A DNA stretch of 64,000 nt from Microbacterium sp. SYP-A9085. GTDB taxonomy: Bacteria > Actinomycetota > Actinomycetes > Actinomycetales > Microbacteriaceae. The DNA lies in assembly GCF_009649635.1 (NCBI RefSeq), contig NZ_WJII01000001.1, forward strand, positions 682,001-746,000, given 5' to 3'. The notes under the pieces were generated by a model. It was not told where the DNA came from. It did no database searches and saw nothing but the letters and a program-made list of their open reading frames with translations. Below, piece by piece: positions 20,636-30,332 of this stretch (its first letter is position 1; each line of letters opens with the position of its first letter). The position numbers were made by a program, and so were the translations under genes.

Positions 20636-21628
20636 TCACACCGCCGACGCGGCGGTCTCGGCACGACCGCTGATCTCGTCTGCATGCGGCTCCGGCTCTC
20701 CGGCTTCGCCGAGAGCGGCAAGGAAGTGCTCGGCATCCAGTGCCGCGACGGTGCCGGAGCCGGCGGCGGTGACGGCCTGCCGGTACGTCGGGTCGATCAC
20801 GTCGCCCGCGGCGAACACGCCCGGCACCGACGTGCGCGACGAGCGCCCGTCCACCCACACCGTGCCCTCGTGGGTCAGATCCAGCTTGTCGTGCACGAGG
20901 TGCGTGCGCGGGTCGTTGCCGATCGCGACGAATACACCGGTGACCGGCAGCTCGCGGCGGGATCCGTCGACCGTGGACTCCAGCAGCACGCCGGTCACGG
21001 CATCCCCGCCGAGGATGTCGACGACCGCGCTGTTCCACACGAACTCGATCTTCTCGTTCGCGAAGGCGCGCTCCTGCATGATCTTCGACGCGCGCAGCTC
21101 GTCGCGGCGGTGCACGACGTACACCTTCGAGGCGAAGCGGGTCAGGAACGTGGCCTCTTCCATCGCGGAGTCGCCGCCGCCGACGACGGCGATCTCCTGC
21201 TCACGGAAGAAGAAGCCGTCGCACGTGGCGCACCAGGACACGCCGTGCCCGGAGAGCCGGTCCTCGCCGGCGATGCCGATGCGGCGGTAGGCCGAGCCGG
21301 TGGCGAAGATCAGGGCGTCGGCCTCCTCGACCCGGCCGCTGCCGAGCGTCACACGCTTGACCGGGCCGTCGAGGTCGAGCTCGACGGCGTCGTCGTAGAG
21401 GATCTCGGCGCCGAACTTCTCGGCCTGGGCCTGCAGCTTCGCCATCAGGTCGGGGCCCTGGATGCCATCGGGGAAGCCGGGGAAGTTCTCCACCTCGGTG
21501 GTGTTCATCAGTTCGCCGCCCACCTCGACGCTGCTGGCGACCACGAGCGGGCTGAGGTTCGCCCGCGCCGCGTAGATCGCCGCGGTGAAGCCCGCGGGGC
21601 CCGATCCGATGATGATGAGCTGGCGCAC
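20636..21628 (-). CDS. trxB: Thioredoxin-disulfide reductase
   Basis: This FAD enzyme passes electrons from NADPH to thioredoxin. The 330 residues have the FAD-binding IIGSGPAGFTAAIYAARANL, the redox-active CATCDG, the NADPH-binding VVGGGDSAMEEATFLTR and the C-terminal GVFAAGDVIDPTYRQAVTAA. The GTG at 21628 follows CAGGGAGATACA; upstream in-frame codons lack support. A short Glu/Ala tail follows the conserved end. Confidence 0.97.
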   Translation of the reverse strand: MRQLIIIGSGPAGFTAAIYAARANLSPLVVASSVEVGGELMNTTEVENFPGFPDGIQGPDLMAKLQAQAEKFGAEILYDDAVELDLDGPVKRVTLGSGRVEEADALIFATGSAYRRIGIAGEDRLSGHGVSWCATCDGFFFREQEIAVVGGGDSAMEEATFLTRFASKVYVVHRRDELRASKIMQERAFANEKIEFVWNSAVVDILGGDAVTGVLLESTVDGSRRELPVTGVFVAIGNDPRTHLVHDKLDLTHEGTVWVDGRSSRTSVPGVFAAGDVIDPTYRQAVTAAGSGTVAALDAEHFLAALGEAGEPEPHADEISGRAETAASAV

Positions 21629-21731
21629 TGTATCTCCCTGTCTGCAGACGGCGTCGCCGTCTGGATGCCTCAACACATCGTAACCGCGCGGCATTCCGGC
21701 CCCCGCGGGCATTCCATTCACCGAACGGCGG

Positions 21732-23327
21732 TCAGCGACGGGTCAGCCGGCGCAGGATGCCGAGGGCGGGGCCGAGCTCGGGGGCGCGCAGCAGCGCGAG
21801 AAGGCCGACGTAGACGATGAGGCACACGAGGCCGATCACGACGGCCCCGACCGCGGCGAGGACCTGGCTGGCAGCCATCCAGCCGCCGGCACCTCCGGCG
21901 AACAGGAAGACGCCCCACCCGGCGAGCCCGGCGGGGATCGCGGCGAGGATGAACCGGGCCAGGGCGCCCAGCCATGAGCGCACCCGCAAATCACCGATCT
22001 TGCGGTGCAGCAGCCACGTCGCCAGGACAACCTGGACGATCGCGGCGACCGACTGCGCCGCCGCAAGCGCGGCCGCCAGCAGCTCCACCGGCAGCGACAG
22101 GCCCGCGGCGATCGTCGCGCCGATCACCATCGCGGACTGCACGATGGTGAAGAAGAACGGCGTGCGCGTGTCGTTGTACATGTAGAACGTGCGCTGGATC
22201 GTGAACTGCACGGCGTTCGGGATCAGTCCCACCAGGAAGCACAGCAGCACCACACCGGCCGCCACCGCCTCCGCCGCGTTCTTCGTGAAAAGGCGTGACG
22301 CGGGGACCGCCGCCGCGGCCAGGGCGAACGTCGAGATCACGATGAACACGCCGAGGGTCCGGATGCTGCGGCCGATGTCGGCGCGCACCTCCTCGTGGCG
22401 CCCGGCGGCCGCGTGCTCGCTGAGCCGCGTGAAGTAGGGGGTGCCGATCGACAGCACGATCAGCGAGTACGGGATCATGTACAGCAGCCACGCGTTCTGC
22501 GTGACGAGGATGCCGGGGTGGTCCTCGGCGGCCGCGGACAGGACCAGGGACTGCACCGCACCCGCGATCTGGCCCAGCAGCACCATGAGGAACGTCCAGC
22601 CGGCGAGGCGTCCGATCCGGTTCAGACCCACCCCGCGCCAGTGGAAGTCGAGGCGCACGCGCAGCCCCGTGCGCGGCCAGAACACCGCCAGCAGCACAGC
22701 CTGCACGACGATCCCCGCGGTGGCCGTCCCGCCCATCAGCGCAATCTTCCCGGCATCCCATGCGACAGTGTTGCCGAGCGGCCCGAACAGCACGATGAAC
22801 AGGACGAACCCGGCGATCGACACGATGTTGTTGACGATCGGGGCCCACGTGAACGGGCCGTACACGCGTCGCGCGTTCAATGATTCGCCGACCAGGGCGT
22901 ACAGCCCGTAGAACAGGATCTGCGGCAGGCACCAGTAGGCGAAAGCGGTGGCGAGCGCCTGCTGGGCGGGCGGGAACTCGCGTCCGTACAGCTGGACGAG
23001 CCACGGCGCGCAGATCATCGCTATCGCGGTCGCGGCGAGCAGTCCCACCGCGCCCAGGGTGAAGAGCTTCGAGATGAACGCGCTGCCACCGTCCGGATGC
23101 GAGGCGGCCTGCACTATCTGCGGCACGACGACGGCGGCCAGCAGCCCCGTCGAGATGATCGCGTAGATGTTGTTCGGCAGCTGGTTGGCCAGGGCGAACG
23201 CGTTGCCCGCGGCGGACACCGAGCCGCCGACCGCTGCGACCAGCACAATCTGCCGGAGGAAGCCGCTCAGGCGCGAGATCACGGTCCCGGCGCCGATGAG
23301 GACACTGGCGCGACCGATGCTGCTCAC
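21732..23327 (-). CDS. murJ: Lipid II flippase MurJ (MviN family)
   Basis: MurJ moves lipid-linked peptidoglycan precursors across the membrane. The 531 residues start SSIGRASVLIGAGTVISRLS after the GTG, typical of the family, and contain about 14 hydrophobic helices, with conserved parts such as SGFLRQIVLVAAVGG. It lacks the long cytoplasmic pseudokinase tail of mycobacterial MviN. The GTG at 23327 overlaps the upstream stop by four bases. Confidence 0.95.
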   Translation of the reverse strand: MSSIGRASVLIGAGTVISRLSGFLRQIVLVAAVGGSVSAAGNAFALANQLPNNIYAIISTGLLAAVVVPQIVQAASHPDGGSAFISKLFTLGAVGLLAATAIAMICAPWLVQLYGREFPPAQQALATAFAYWCLPQILFYGLYALVGESLNARRVYGPFTWAPIVNNIVSIAGFVLFIVLFGPLGNTVAWDAGKIALMGGTATAGIVVQAVLLAVFWPRTGLRVRLDFHWRGVGLNRIGRLAGWTFLMVLLGQIAGAVQSLVLSAAAEDHPGILVTQNAWLLYMIPYSLIVLSIGTPYFTRLSEHAAAGRHEEVRADIGRSIRTLGVFIVISTFALAAAAVPASRLFTKNAAEAVAAGVVLLCFLVGLIPNAVQFTIQRTFYMYNDTRTPFFFTIVQSAMVIGATIAAGLSLPVELLAAALAAAQSVAAIVQVVLATWLLHRKIGDLRVRSWLGALARFILAAIPAGLAGWGVFLFAGGAGGWMAASQVLAAVGAVVIGLVCLIVYVGLLALLRAPELGPALGILRRLTRR

Positions 23328-25672
23328 GTCGACATCCCGTCCGGACCGCGGCGCGGGTCGTCGCCGAGTGGAGGGGACTCCGCCGAGCGGAGGGCATCCG
23401 CGCCGGATTCGCCCTCCTGTAGCTCGATTACCCTCGCGTCGGTGGCGGCATCCGCGTCCGCGTCTGTGGCGACATCCGCGTCCGCGGCATCCGCTCTCCG
23501 GCGGCGCCGCGCCAGCACCATCCGCACGAGGCCGAGGGCGAGGAACCCGCCGATGGCGACGCCGAGGACGGTGAGCCCGATCGCCTCCCATTCCGCGTGC
23601 ACGTTGACGCCGACGGACTGCGGCGGCCCGATCCGCACACCGGTGGGGCTGCGCAGCTGCAGGTCCAGCGAGACTTCGCCGTTGCCGATGCGCGCGCGCA
23701 CCGGCACCCGTGCCGCCGTCGTGCTTGATGCGTGCGCGACCACCGTCGTCAGAGTCTGCACCTCCAGTCGAAGATCGTCCGGCTGGGTGACGAGGATCAG
23801 GTTCACCGGCCACGGCAGGTCGTTGCGGATGCCGAAGCCAAGCGTCGCCACGGTGCCGGCGAGGTTCCTGTCACTGGTGGGGGCTATCGAGACGGCCCCG
23901 AGAGTCGTCGCCGTCGCCTCACGGTGGGCGGTCAGCGCTGAGCGCCAGCCGGCCGTGTCGCGGATCCACCCGCCGCCGATCAGCTGGAGGATCGTGGCGC
24001 GCTCCGGTCCCGTCAGCAGCGTCGAGTCCTCCAGGATCGAGGCGAACGAGCTGAGGGTGCGCTCGCCGGCCTCGAGGTCCTTCAGGGCCGCGGCCCAGGG
24101 GGCGTCGGAGGGCGCGGCCGCGATCGTCACGGGATGGGGGGATGCTGCGACAAGCGCCGTCAGTGTCGCTGCCGTCGTCCCCGGCACGCGTGTCACGGTT
24201 TCGACAGCGGCCGACAGACCCGGTCGCACGGCCGCACGGTCGACGGCGACCAGTAGCGGTTGGGTGGAGGTGCGCGCGGCGAGGTCGAGGCCGGCGGTCA
24301 CGGCCGCCAGCGCAGCCCCGCGCACGGAGGGATCATCCTGCGCGGCGGCCGTGCGCAGCTCGTCCGAGATCGCGGAGTCATAGACGAGGACCTGCGCCTT
24401 GCCCGACGTGCCGCGGGCCGGGACGGTGGCCTGGGCGCCGGCGGCCGTCGACGCGGACGGGACGAGCGTGAGGGCGGCGGTGTCGTCCGTCGACATGGTG
24501 CCCAGCGCGGCGACATCCTTCGCGTCCGCGGAGCCCGAGAACGGCCAGGTGACGGCATCCCGGGTGTTCTCACCGAGGTACTGCAGGGCCTCGAGCGTCG
24601 GGAACTCCGGCGTGTTCGGCCCTGCCGTCCGCGGCGGAGTGGGCGACGGGGTCTTTCCGTCCGGGGTGGCGGGAACTTCCTCCGGCGTCGCGATGGGACC
24701 GGCGGCGAAGTCCGCCGGGGACATATACGCCTGGAGGGATGTCGGCTGCAGCAGCGTCTTGTGCCCGTGCCGTGTCTGCACCGCGACATCCGCGTCGCCG
24801 AACTGAAGGGCGAAGCGCTCGTTCGGCAGCATGTACAGCCGTTCCAGCCACTGCGTCGCAGACGCGGGGGCCGCGGTCCCCAGAGCCCGGATCGCCGCAG
24901 GAATGGCCGGGTCGATGGCGAGGATCGCCGACGTGCCCGCGACGGCGTTGAGCTGGGCGGTGAGGTCGCCGTCCAGCGCGGTGAGCGCGGTGAGCTGGTC
25001 AGCGGTCAGCAGGCCCGCTGTGAGGGGCCCGGCGGTGATCGGAACAACGAGGCCGACGGGGGTTCGGGTCGCACTGTCGGGGCGGGGCACCACCACGACG
25101 CTGGTCACCGTGCGCGCGGTGCCCGCACGCGTGATCGTGGCTGCGAGGGGGTACACGCCGGGGCGGAGGTCCTTGATCGTCGGGTCGTCGGCGGGGACGG
25201 AGATCAGCGTGCGGCCGGTGTCGCCGGGTTCGACCGCGTCGATTGCGGCGCTGCCGACCTGCGTCATCCCGGCCCCGGCCGTCGACGCGTCGAGCCATCG
25301 GGCCAGCGCGGGCCGGTCGGCGATCGGGCGGGTCCCGATCCGCAGCACAGTCTGGGACGCGGCGATCGAGTACGCGGTGCCGTTGCGCAGCGTCGCCCAG
25401 GCGGACAGGCCGCGCGCAGGGCGGAGAACACCGCCGTCCTGCGGGGACAGATATGCCTCCACGGTGCCGGACAGGGTCGGCTCGGGCGACGGCGTGGGCG
25501 TCGGATCCGCTGCGCGCGCAGGCCCGGAGACAGCGGCCGCGAGCATCACGGTGGCCGCGGCGATCAGTAGTGCGACGATGCGGCGGATCGGGGATCGCCG
25601 GTCGACACGGGCGCGCGGGCCGACGGGATGCCGCGGCGCGCGCGTGACGGGGGCAGGTGTGGTCACGGACAT
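23324..25672 (-). CDS. DUF6049 secreted, membrane-anchored protein
   Basis: This 782-residue protein has a signal peptide near residues 31-54 (cleavage after ARA) followed by a Pro/Thr stretch (PTPTPSPEPTLSGT). A large Thr/Ala-rich extracellular part covers about residues 60-690. One membrane segment lies near 700-722, followed by an Arg-rich stop (LARRRRR) and an acidic tail. Such proteins are encoded next to murJ across actinobacteria and are grouped as DUF6049. The role is unknown but presumably concerns the envelope. Translation is coupled to murJ. Confidence 0.88.
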   Translation of the reverse strand: MSVTTPAPVTRAPRHPVGPRARVDRRSPIRRIVALLIAAATVMLAAAVSGPARAADPTPTPSPEPTLSGTVEAYLSPQDGGVLRPARGLSAWATLRNGTAYSIAASQTVLRIGTRPIADRPALARWLDASTAGAGMTQVGSAAIDAVEPGDTGRTLISVPADDPTIKDLRPGVYPLAATITRAGTARTVTSVVVVPRPDSATRTPVGLVVPITAGPLTAGLLTADQLTALTALDGDLTAQLNAVAGTSAILAIDPAIPAAIRALGTAAPASATQWLERLYMLPNERFALQFGDADVAVQTRHGHKTLLQPTSLQAYMSPADFAAGPIATPEEVPATPDGKTPSPTPPRTAGPNTPEFPTLEALQYLGENTRDAVTWPFSGSADAKDVAALGTMSTDDTAALTLVPSASTAAGAQATVPARGTSGKAQVLVYDSAISDELRTAAAQDDPSVRGAALAAVTAGLDLAARTSTQPLLVAVDRAAVRPGLSAAVETVTRVPGTTAATLTALVAASPHPVTIAAAPSDAPWAAALKDLEAGERTLSSFASILEDSTLLTGPERATILQLIGGGWIRDTAGWRSALTAHREATATTLGAVSIAPTSDRNLAGTVATLGFGIRNDLPWPVNLILVTQPDDLRLEVQTLTTVVAHASSTTAARVPVRARIGNGEVSLDLQLRSPTGVRIGPPQSVGVNVHAEWEAIGLTVLGVAIGGFLALGLVRMVLARRRRRADAADADVATDADADAATDARVIELQEGESGADALRSAESPPLGDDPRRGPDGMST

Positions 25673-25812
25673 GGTGGATCGGCGTGCGGCACGGATGCCG
25701 CGCGAACAGCTGTGATTCTACGGGTGCGGGCTCGCCGCCCGCCGAGTGCGCGCCGGGACGGGCCGCGTGGCGCCGACCCCGCGGCGGTGCGGTCCACGGG
25801 ATCGGCCCGGAT

Positions 25813-25818
25813 TAGGCT
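25813..25818 (+). promoter_or_regulatory. Possible -10 for a leaderless CCA-enzyme transcript
   Basis: TAGGCT ends seven bases before the ATG at 25826 and there is no clear Shine-Dalgarno site. No convincing -35 is seen. Confidence 0.35.
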
Positions 25819-25825
25819 GGAACCC

Positions 25826-27271
25826 ATGCTCAATATGGCCGAGGGTGTGGTGCGCCTGGATGCGCTGGCCGCAGCACCCGCGGTAGCGGCTCTCGCGGAG
25901 GCGTTCGCCGCCGCCGGCCGCGAGCTGGCCATCGTCGGCGGCCCCGTGCGCGACGCCCTCTTGGGCCGGGACACGCACGATCTCGACTTCACGACCGACG
26001 CGCTGCCGGAGCAGATCCTGCGGATAGTGACGCCGATAGCGACCGCCCATTGGGACATCGGCCGCGAGTTCGGCACGATCGGGGCGCGCGTGCACGGCGA
26101 GCAGGTCGAGATCACGACGTATCGCGCCGACAGCTACGACGGCACGACGCGCAAGCCGGTCGTCGCGTTCGGCGACGACATCGGCGGCGACCTCGTCCGC
26201 CGCGACTTCACCGTGAACGCCATGGCGCTGCAACTGCCGGACAAGCGCCTGATCGACCCCACCGGCGGCGTCGAGGACCTCGTCCGTGGCCGGCTGCGCA
26301 CGCCGATCGACGCGCGGGTGAGCTTCGGCGACGATCCGCTCCGGATGCTGCGGGCTGCCCGGTTCGCCTCGCAGCTCGGCTTCGACGTCGACCCGGAGAC
26401 CGTCGACGCGATCGAGCAGCTGCGCGAGACGATCCAGATAGTGTCCGCCGAGCGGATCCAGGGCGAGCTGCTGCGGCTGCTGGCCACCGACGATCCGGGG
26501 CGCGGCATCCGTCTGCTCGTGGATACCGGCTTGATGGGGCAGTTCCTGCCGGAGGTGCCGGCGCTGCGGCTGGAGATCGACGAGCACCACCACCACAAGG
26601 ACGTGTACGAGCACTCGCTGACAGTGCTGCGGCAGGCCATCGACCTCGAGCATGCGCGGCATCCCGGCGCGGCCCCGGATGTGCCGCTGCGCCTGGCAGC
26701 CCTGTTGCATGACATCGGCAAGCCGTCCACCCGCAAGCTCGAGCCCGGCGGTGCGGTCACATTCCACCACCACGACATCCGCGGCGCGCGCCTGGCCCGC
26801 AAGCGGCTGCGCGACCTGCGGTTCGACTCGGCCACGATCGACGTCGTGACGAAGCTGATCGAGTTGCACCTGCGCTTCTTCGGCTACGCGGAGGGGGCCT
26901 GGACGGATGCCGCGGTGCGGCGGTATGTGCGTGATGCGGGCGGCGAGCTCGAGCGGCTGCACATCCTGACCCGGGCCGATGTGACCACGCGCAACAAACG
27001 CAAGGCGCGGATGCTGGCGTCCGGGTACGACGACATCGAGCGGCGCATCGCGGAGCTGGCGGCGCAGGAGGAGCTCGACGCCATCCGGCCGGAGCTCGAC
27101 GGGAACAGCATCCAGGAGATCCTCGGCATCCCGCCCGGGCGCGAGGTCGGCGCGGCGTACCGGTTCCTGCTCGACCTGCGTCTGGACGAGGGCGTCCTCG
27201 GGCCGGAGGTCGCGGAGCAGCGCTTGCGCGCGTGGTGGGCTGCGCGCCCCGCCGCCGCGCCCGGGCGGTAA
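25826..27271 (+). CDS. CCA tRNA nucleotidyltransferase (HD-domain type)
   Basis: This enzyme adds or repairs the 3' CCA of tRNAs; both tRNA genes in this window lack encoded CCA. The 481 residues have the nucleotidyltransferase motif IVGGPVRDALLG with the metal-binding DLDF after it, the RRDFTVNAMAL segment, the neck region and an HD domain (LLHDIGKP) that often has phosphatase activity. The ATG at 25826 is chosen; the ATG at 25835 is an alternative. It diverges from the DUF6049-murJ operon. Confidence 0.94.
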   Translation: MLNMAEGVVRLDALAAAPAVAALAEAFAAAGRELAIVGGPVRDALLGRDTHDLDFTTDALPEQILRIVTPIATAHWDIGREFGTIGARVHGEQVEITTYRADSYDGTTRKPVVAFGDDIGGDLVRRDFTVNAMALQLPDKRLIDPTGGVEDLVRGRLRTPIDARVSFGDDPLRMLRAARFASQLGFDVDPETVDAIEQLRETIQIVSAERIQGELLRLLATDDPGRGIRLLVDTGLMGQFLPEVPALRLEIDEHHHHKDVYEHSLTVLRQAIDLEHARHPGAAPDVPLRLAALLHDIGKPSTRKLEPGGAVTFHHHDIRGARLARKRLRDLRFDSATIDVVTKLIELHLRFFGYAEGAWTDAAVRRYVRDAGGELERLHILTRADVTTRNKRKARMLASGYDDIERRIAELAAQEELDAIRPELDGNSIQEILGIPPGREVGAAYRFLLDLRLDEGVLGPEVAEQRLRAWWAARPAAAPGR

Positions 27272-27290
27272 GCGGTCGCAGCCGGCCGCC

Positions 27291-27450
27291 CCTTCGCGAG
27301 GCATCCCCGTACTTCGCGAGGCAGCCCTGAACTTCGCGAGGCAGCCCTGAACTTCGCGAGGCAGCCCTGAACTTCGCGAGGCAGCCCTGAACTTCGCGAG
27401 GCATCCCTGAAGTTCGCGAGGCAGCCCCGAACTTCGCGAGGCATCCCCGC
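27291..27450. repeat. 20-bp tandem repeat array A (8 units)
   Basis: Eight contiguous 20-base units with consensus ACTTCGCGAGGCAGCCCTGA; four adjacent units (27311-27390) are identical. There are no spacers, so this is not a CRISPR. The array lies 19 bp after the CCA-enzyme stop and 65 bp before the response-regulator stop, in a spacer with no gene. Confidence 0.95.
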
Positions 27451-27515
27451 CGCGGATGCGGATGTCTGCAGCGCGCGCGATGGGCGGAGCCCCGGCATGC
27501 CCTCCATTCAGCCGG

Positions 27516-28121
27516 CTACAGCCAGCCGCTCTCCTCGGCGATCCGCGCCGCATCGGCGCGATTGCGCCCGCCGGTCTTACCGATAGCGCTGGACAGGTGG
27601 TTGCGCACGGTCCCCTCGGACAGGTGCAGGATGCGCGCGATGTCGGCGATCGAACCGCCCGCGCGGGCGACCTCGAGCACGTCGGTCTCCCGCTCGGTCA
27701 GCGGCGAGTCGCCCTGCGCGAGCGACTCCGCTGCAAGGTCCGGGTCGACCACCCGCAACCCCTGGGCCACGCGGCGCACGGCATCCGCGAGCTGCGACGC
27801 GGGGGTGTCCTTGACGATGAACCCGGACGCGCCGGCGCGCATCGCCCGCTTCAGGTATCCCGGACGGCCGAACGTCGTGACGATGAGGGCGCGGCATCCC
27901 GGCACCTGCTCACGCAGCTCGGCGGCCGCGGCGAGCCCGTCCATGCCGGGCATCTCGATGTCGAGCAGGGCGACGTCGGCCTGCGTCTGGAGCGCCCGCG
28001 GGGCGACATCGTCGCCGCGAGCCACCTCCGCGACCACCTCGATGTCGCGCTCGAGGGCCAGCAGGGCCGACAGCGCACCGCGCACCAGGGCCTGGTCGTC
28101 GGCGATGAGCAGCCGGATCAC
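27516..28121 (-). CDS. NarL/LuxR-type response regulator
   Basis: The 201-residue regulator has a receiver domain (IRLLIADDQALVRGALSALL; phosphoacceptor Asp in VALLDIEMPGMDG; conserved Lys in IVKDTPAS) and a C-terminal LuxR-type helix-turn-helix (LTERETDVLEVARAGGSIAD). The GTG at 28121 overlaps the kinase stop by four bases. With the kinase it forms a DesK/DesR or LiaS/LiaR-like pair that probably controls the adjacent ABC-2 exporter. Confidence 0.95.
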   Translation of the reverse strand: MIRLLIADDQALVRGALSALLALERDIEVVAEVARGDDVAPRALQTQADVALLDIEMPGMDGLAAAAELREQVPGCRALIVTTFGRPGYLKRAMRAGASGFIVKDTPASQLADAVRRVAQGLRVVDPDLAAESLAQGDSPLTERETDVLEVARAGGSIADIARILHLSEGTVRNHLSSAIGKTGGRNRADAARIAEESGWL

Positions 28122-29293
28122 AACGTCACCGTCAGGCTGAAGCCGCCCAGGTCGCTGCGACCGATCGACATCCGGCCGCCGACCGCCTCGACCCGCTCGC
28201 GGAGGCCGCCGAGGCCCGTCGAGGAGACCTTGGATGCCGCGGGCCCGACGCCGTCGTCCGCAACCTCGACGACGTATTCGCCCAGCCGCACGACGCAGCG
28301 GCGCGCACCCGAGTGGCGCACGACGTTCGTCACCCCTTCGCGCACGACCCACGCCGCGAGCTCGCGACGTGCCGGGGGCACGGCATCCGTCGCCCGGGGG
28401 AGCTCCGCGTCGATGCCCGCGGCACCCAGAGCTCCGAGCGCGGCCACCAGCTCCCCGCTGAGCGTCACGCCGCGAGACCCGGCGACCGTGGCGCGCACGT
28501 CGGCGAGGGCGCCGCGGGCCAGCTGCTCGATCTCGCCCACCTCCGTCTTCGCGCGGACCGGATCGGCATCGATCAGTCGGGCCGCAAGCTCGGATTTGAC
28601 GGTGATCACAGTGAGCGAGTGGCCGAGGATGTCGTGGATGTCGCGCGCCATCCGCCCGCGTTCACGCTCGGCGGCCATCGCCTCGAGCCGGTCCTGCGTC
28701 CGCCGCAGCTGGTTGAGCGTGGCGAACGCGTTCGCGAATGCCGCCATCATCAGCGAGATCGAGAACACGATCGCGGGGAGCCACAGGTCGTCCTCGGTGA
28801 GGCCGTCCAGCATCGTGCCGAACCAGAGGGCGCCGATCGCGAGAACGCCGATTCCCAGGATCGTCGTCCGCCAGCCGAGCACCATCATCCCCAGGGCGAC
28901 GCCGACGTAGGTCCAGACGCTGCGCACGCCCCAGCTCAGCCACGGGTACAGGGTGAACGACAGGGTGAGCAACGTCAGCACCGGGACGATGCGCCAAAGG
29001 GCCGGCAGCGCCCAGCCGAGCGGGACGGCGGCCAGGAACGCAAGCGCGAACACCGCGATCAGTGCGAGGCCGAGGGCCGCGGAACCGGGTGAGCGGGACG
29101 CGTCCAGCACCTGCTGGCCGGTGCTGATCAGCCAGAGCAGCGAGAGCCCGCCGCCGACGTACCAGCTGACCGTGCCGCGCGAGATCAGCACGTCCGGGAG
29201 CGCCGCGAACGGAGCTGCGCCCATCGCTCGCGGCAGCATCGGCCACGGCGGGCCGAAGCGCCGCGCCGCGGCATCCCGCACATCCTCGTCCAT
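28118..29293 (-). CDS. Sensor histidine kinase (HisKA_3, DesK type)
   Basis: The 391-residue kinase has about five or six membrane helices within residues 40-190, a coiled-coil linker, the H-box ARDIHDILGHSLTVI with the phosphoacceptor His, and a C-terminal ATPase domain with REGVTNVVRHSGARR and ADDGVG. There is no large extracellular sensor domain, so it may sense membrane state or transporter activity. The ATG at 29293 lies six bases after GGTGG; the GTG at 29302 is the longer option. Confidence 0.93.
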   Translation of the reverse strand: MDEDVRDAAARRFGPPWPMLPRAMGAAPFAALPDVLISRGTVSWYVGGGLSLLWLISTGQQVLDASRSPGSAALGLALIAVFALAFLAAVPLGWALPALWRIVPVLTLLTLSFTLYPWLSWGVRSVWTYVGVALGMMVLGWRTTILGIGVLAIGALWFGTMLDGLTEDDLWLPAIVFSISLMMAAFANAFATLNQLRRTQDRLEAMAAERERGRMARDIHDILGHSLTVITVKSELAARLIDADPVRAKTEVGEIEQLARGALADVRATVAGSRGVTLSGELVAALGALGAAGIDAELPRATDAVPPARRELAAWVVREGVTNVVRHSGARRCVVRLGEYVVEVADDGVGPAASKVSSTGLGGLRERVEAVGGRMSIGRSDLGGFSLTVTL

Positions 29294-29350
29294 CACGCCC
29301 ACCCTAGTTTCGCCCGCTTCTCGTCATCTCGTCCCGCCATCGCGTCTTGT

Positions 29351-29514
29351 CTCGCGAGGCAGCCTTGAAGTTCGCGAGGCAGCCCTGAAATTCGCGAGGC
29401 ATCCCTGAGCGCGCGGGCTGCCTCGCGCATTTGAGGGCTCCCTCGCGGATTTGCGGGCTGCCTCGCGAATTAGAGGGATGCCTCGCGGATTTGGGGGCTG
29501 CCTCGTGGCGAGGG
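29351..29514. repeat. 20-bp repeat array B (3 direct plus 5 inverted units)
   Basis: Three units in the array-A orientation (29351-29410, TTCGCGAGGCAGCCCTGAAA type) meet five in the opposite orientation (29415-29514, GGGCTGCCTCGCGGATTTGC type). The two halves can pair into a long hairpin. The array fills the spacer between the kinase start and the permease stop and ends one base before the latter. Confidence 0.93.
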
Positions 29515-29515
29515 G

Positions 29516-30332
29516 TCAGACGCGCTTTGTGTCGCGGCGGAACAGCAGCGCGGTGCCGGCCACGAACAGCGCGAGCCACAGGAGCACGTTCAGCAGCGCG
29601 GCCAGATCGAACCCCGCTCCTGTCAGCGGCGCGCGACTCAGCTCGCCGATGCCGTACACCGGCGTCCAGGCCGCGACATCCTGCAGCACCTGCGGCATCA
29701 TGCTCACCGGGTAGAAAAGGCCGCCGATGAATGCGAGGAACACGATGACCAGGCTCGTCAGTTGCATCGCGTTCTCCCCGGGCACCAGGTATCCCATCAT
29801 CAGGCCGAGCGCCGTGAACACCGCCGCGCCCAGCAGCCACGCGACGAGTGCCGACACCATCCACTGCGACGCACTCATGTGCACGCCCGTGAAGGCTCCG
29901 GCCAGGTACGTCGCGACGATGGCGAGCAGGCCGAACAGCATCCCGGCGATTACCTTCGTCGCCACCGCGGCGACCGGCCGCAGCGGGGGTCAGCCGCAGC
30001 TGGCGGCTCCACCCGAGCGAGCGTTCCACCGCGACGGCGGCACCGGATGCCGTTGCCGACATCATCGCGCCGTATACCGCCATCGACACCATCAGATACG
30101 CCGCGACCGACAGCCCGCCGAACGCGATCGGTTCGTGGTCGACCAGCGGGGTGTTCCGCTGTGGATACCCGACCATGAGGTACATGGCGATCGGGAAGAC
30201 CACGGTCAACACGAGGGTGCGGTAGTTGCGGAAGCGGCGCTTGAGCTCGATTGCGAGGAAGCGCAGATTGAAGCCGCCGAGGGGCGGCTCCCGGCGCTCG
30301 GGCCCCTTCACAGCGGGCGTGACGACGGTCAT
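29516..30332 (-). pseudogene. ABC-2 type exporter permease, frameshifted
   Basis: The reading begins MTVVTPAVKGPERREPPLGG at 30332, with the first membrane segments (RTLVLTVVFPIAMYLMVGYP), and runs to RSLGWSRQLRLTP. The remaining half continues in another frame from about 29965 (ATKVIAGMLFGLLAIVATYL) to 29516. Removing one base from the G5 run at 29985-29989 restores LTPLRPVAAVATK and a normal protein of about 271 residues. This is either a true single-base frameshift or a homopolymer sequencing error. The start overlaps the ATPase stop. Confidence 0.85.

Noticed and set aside
27291..27450. Possible CRISPR array
   Set aside because: The 20-bp units are contiguous with no spacers, and no cas genes are present in the window.
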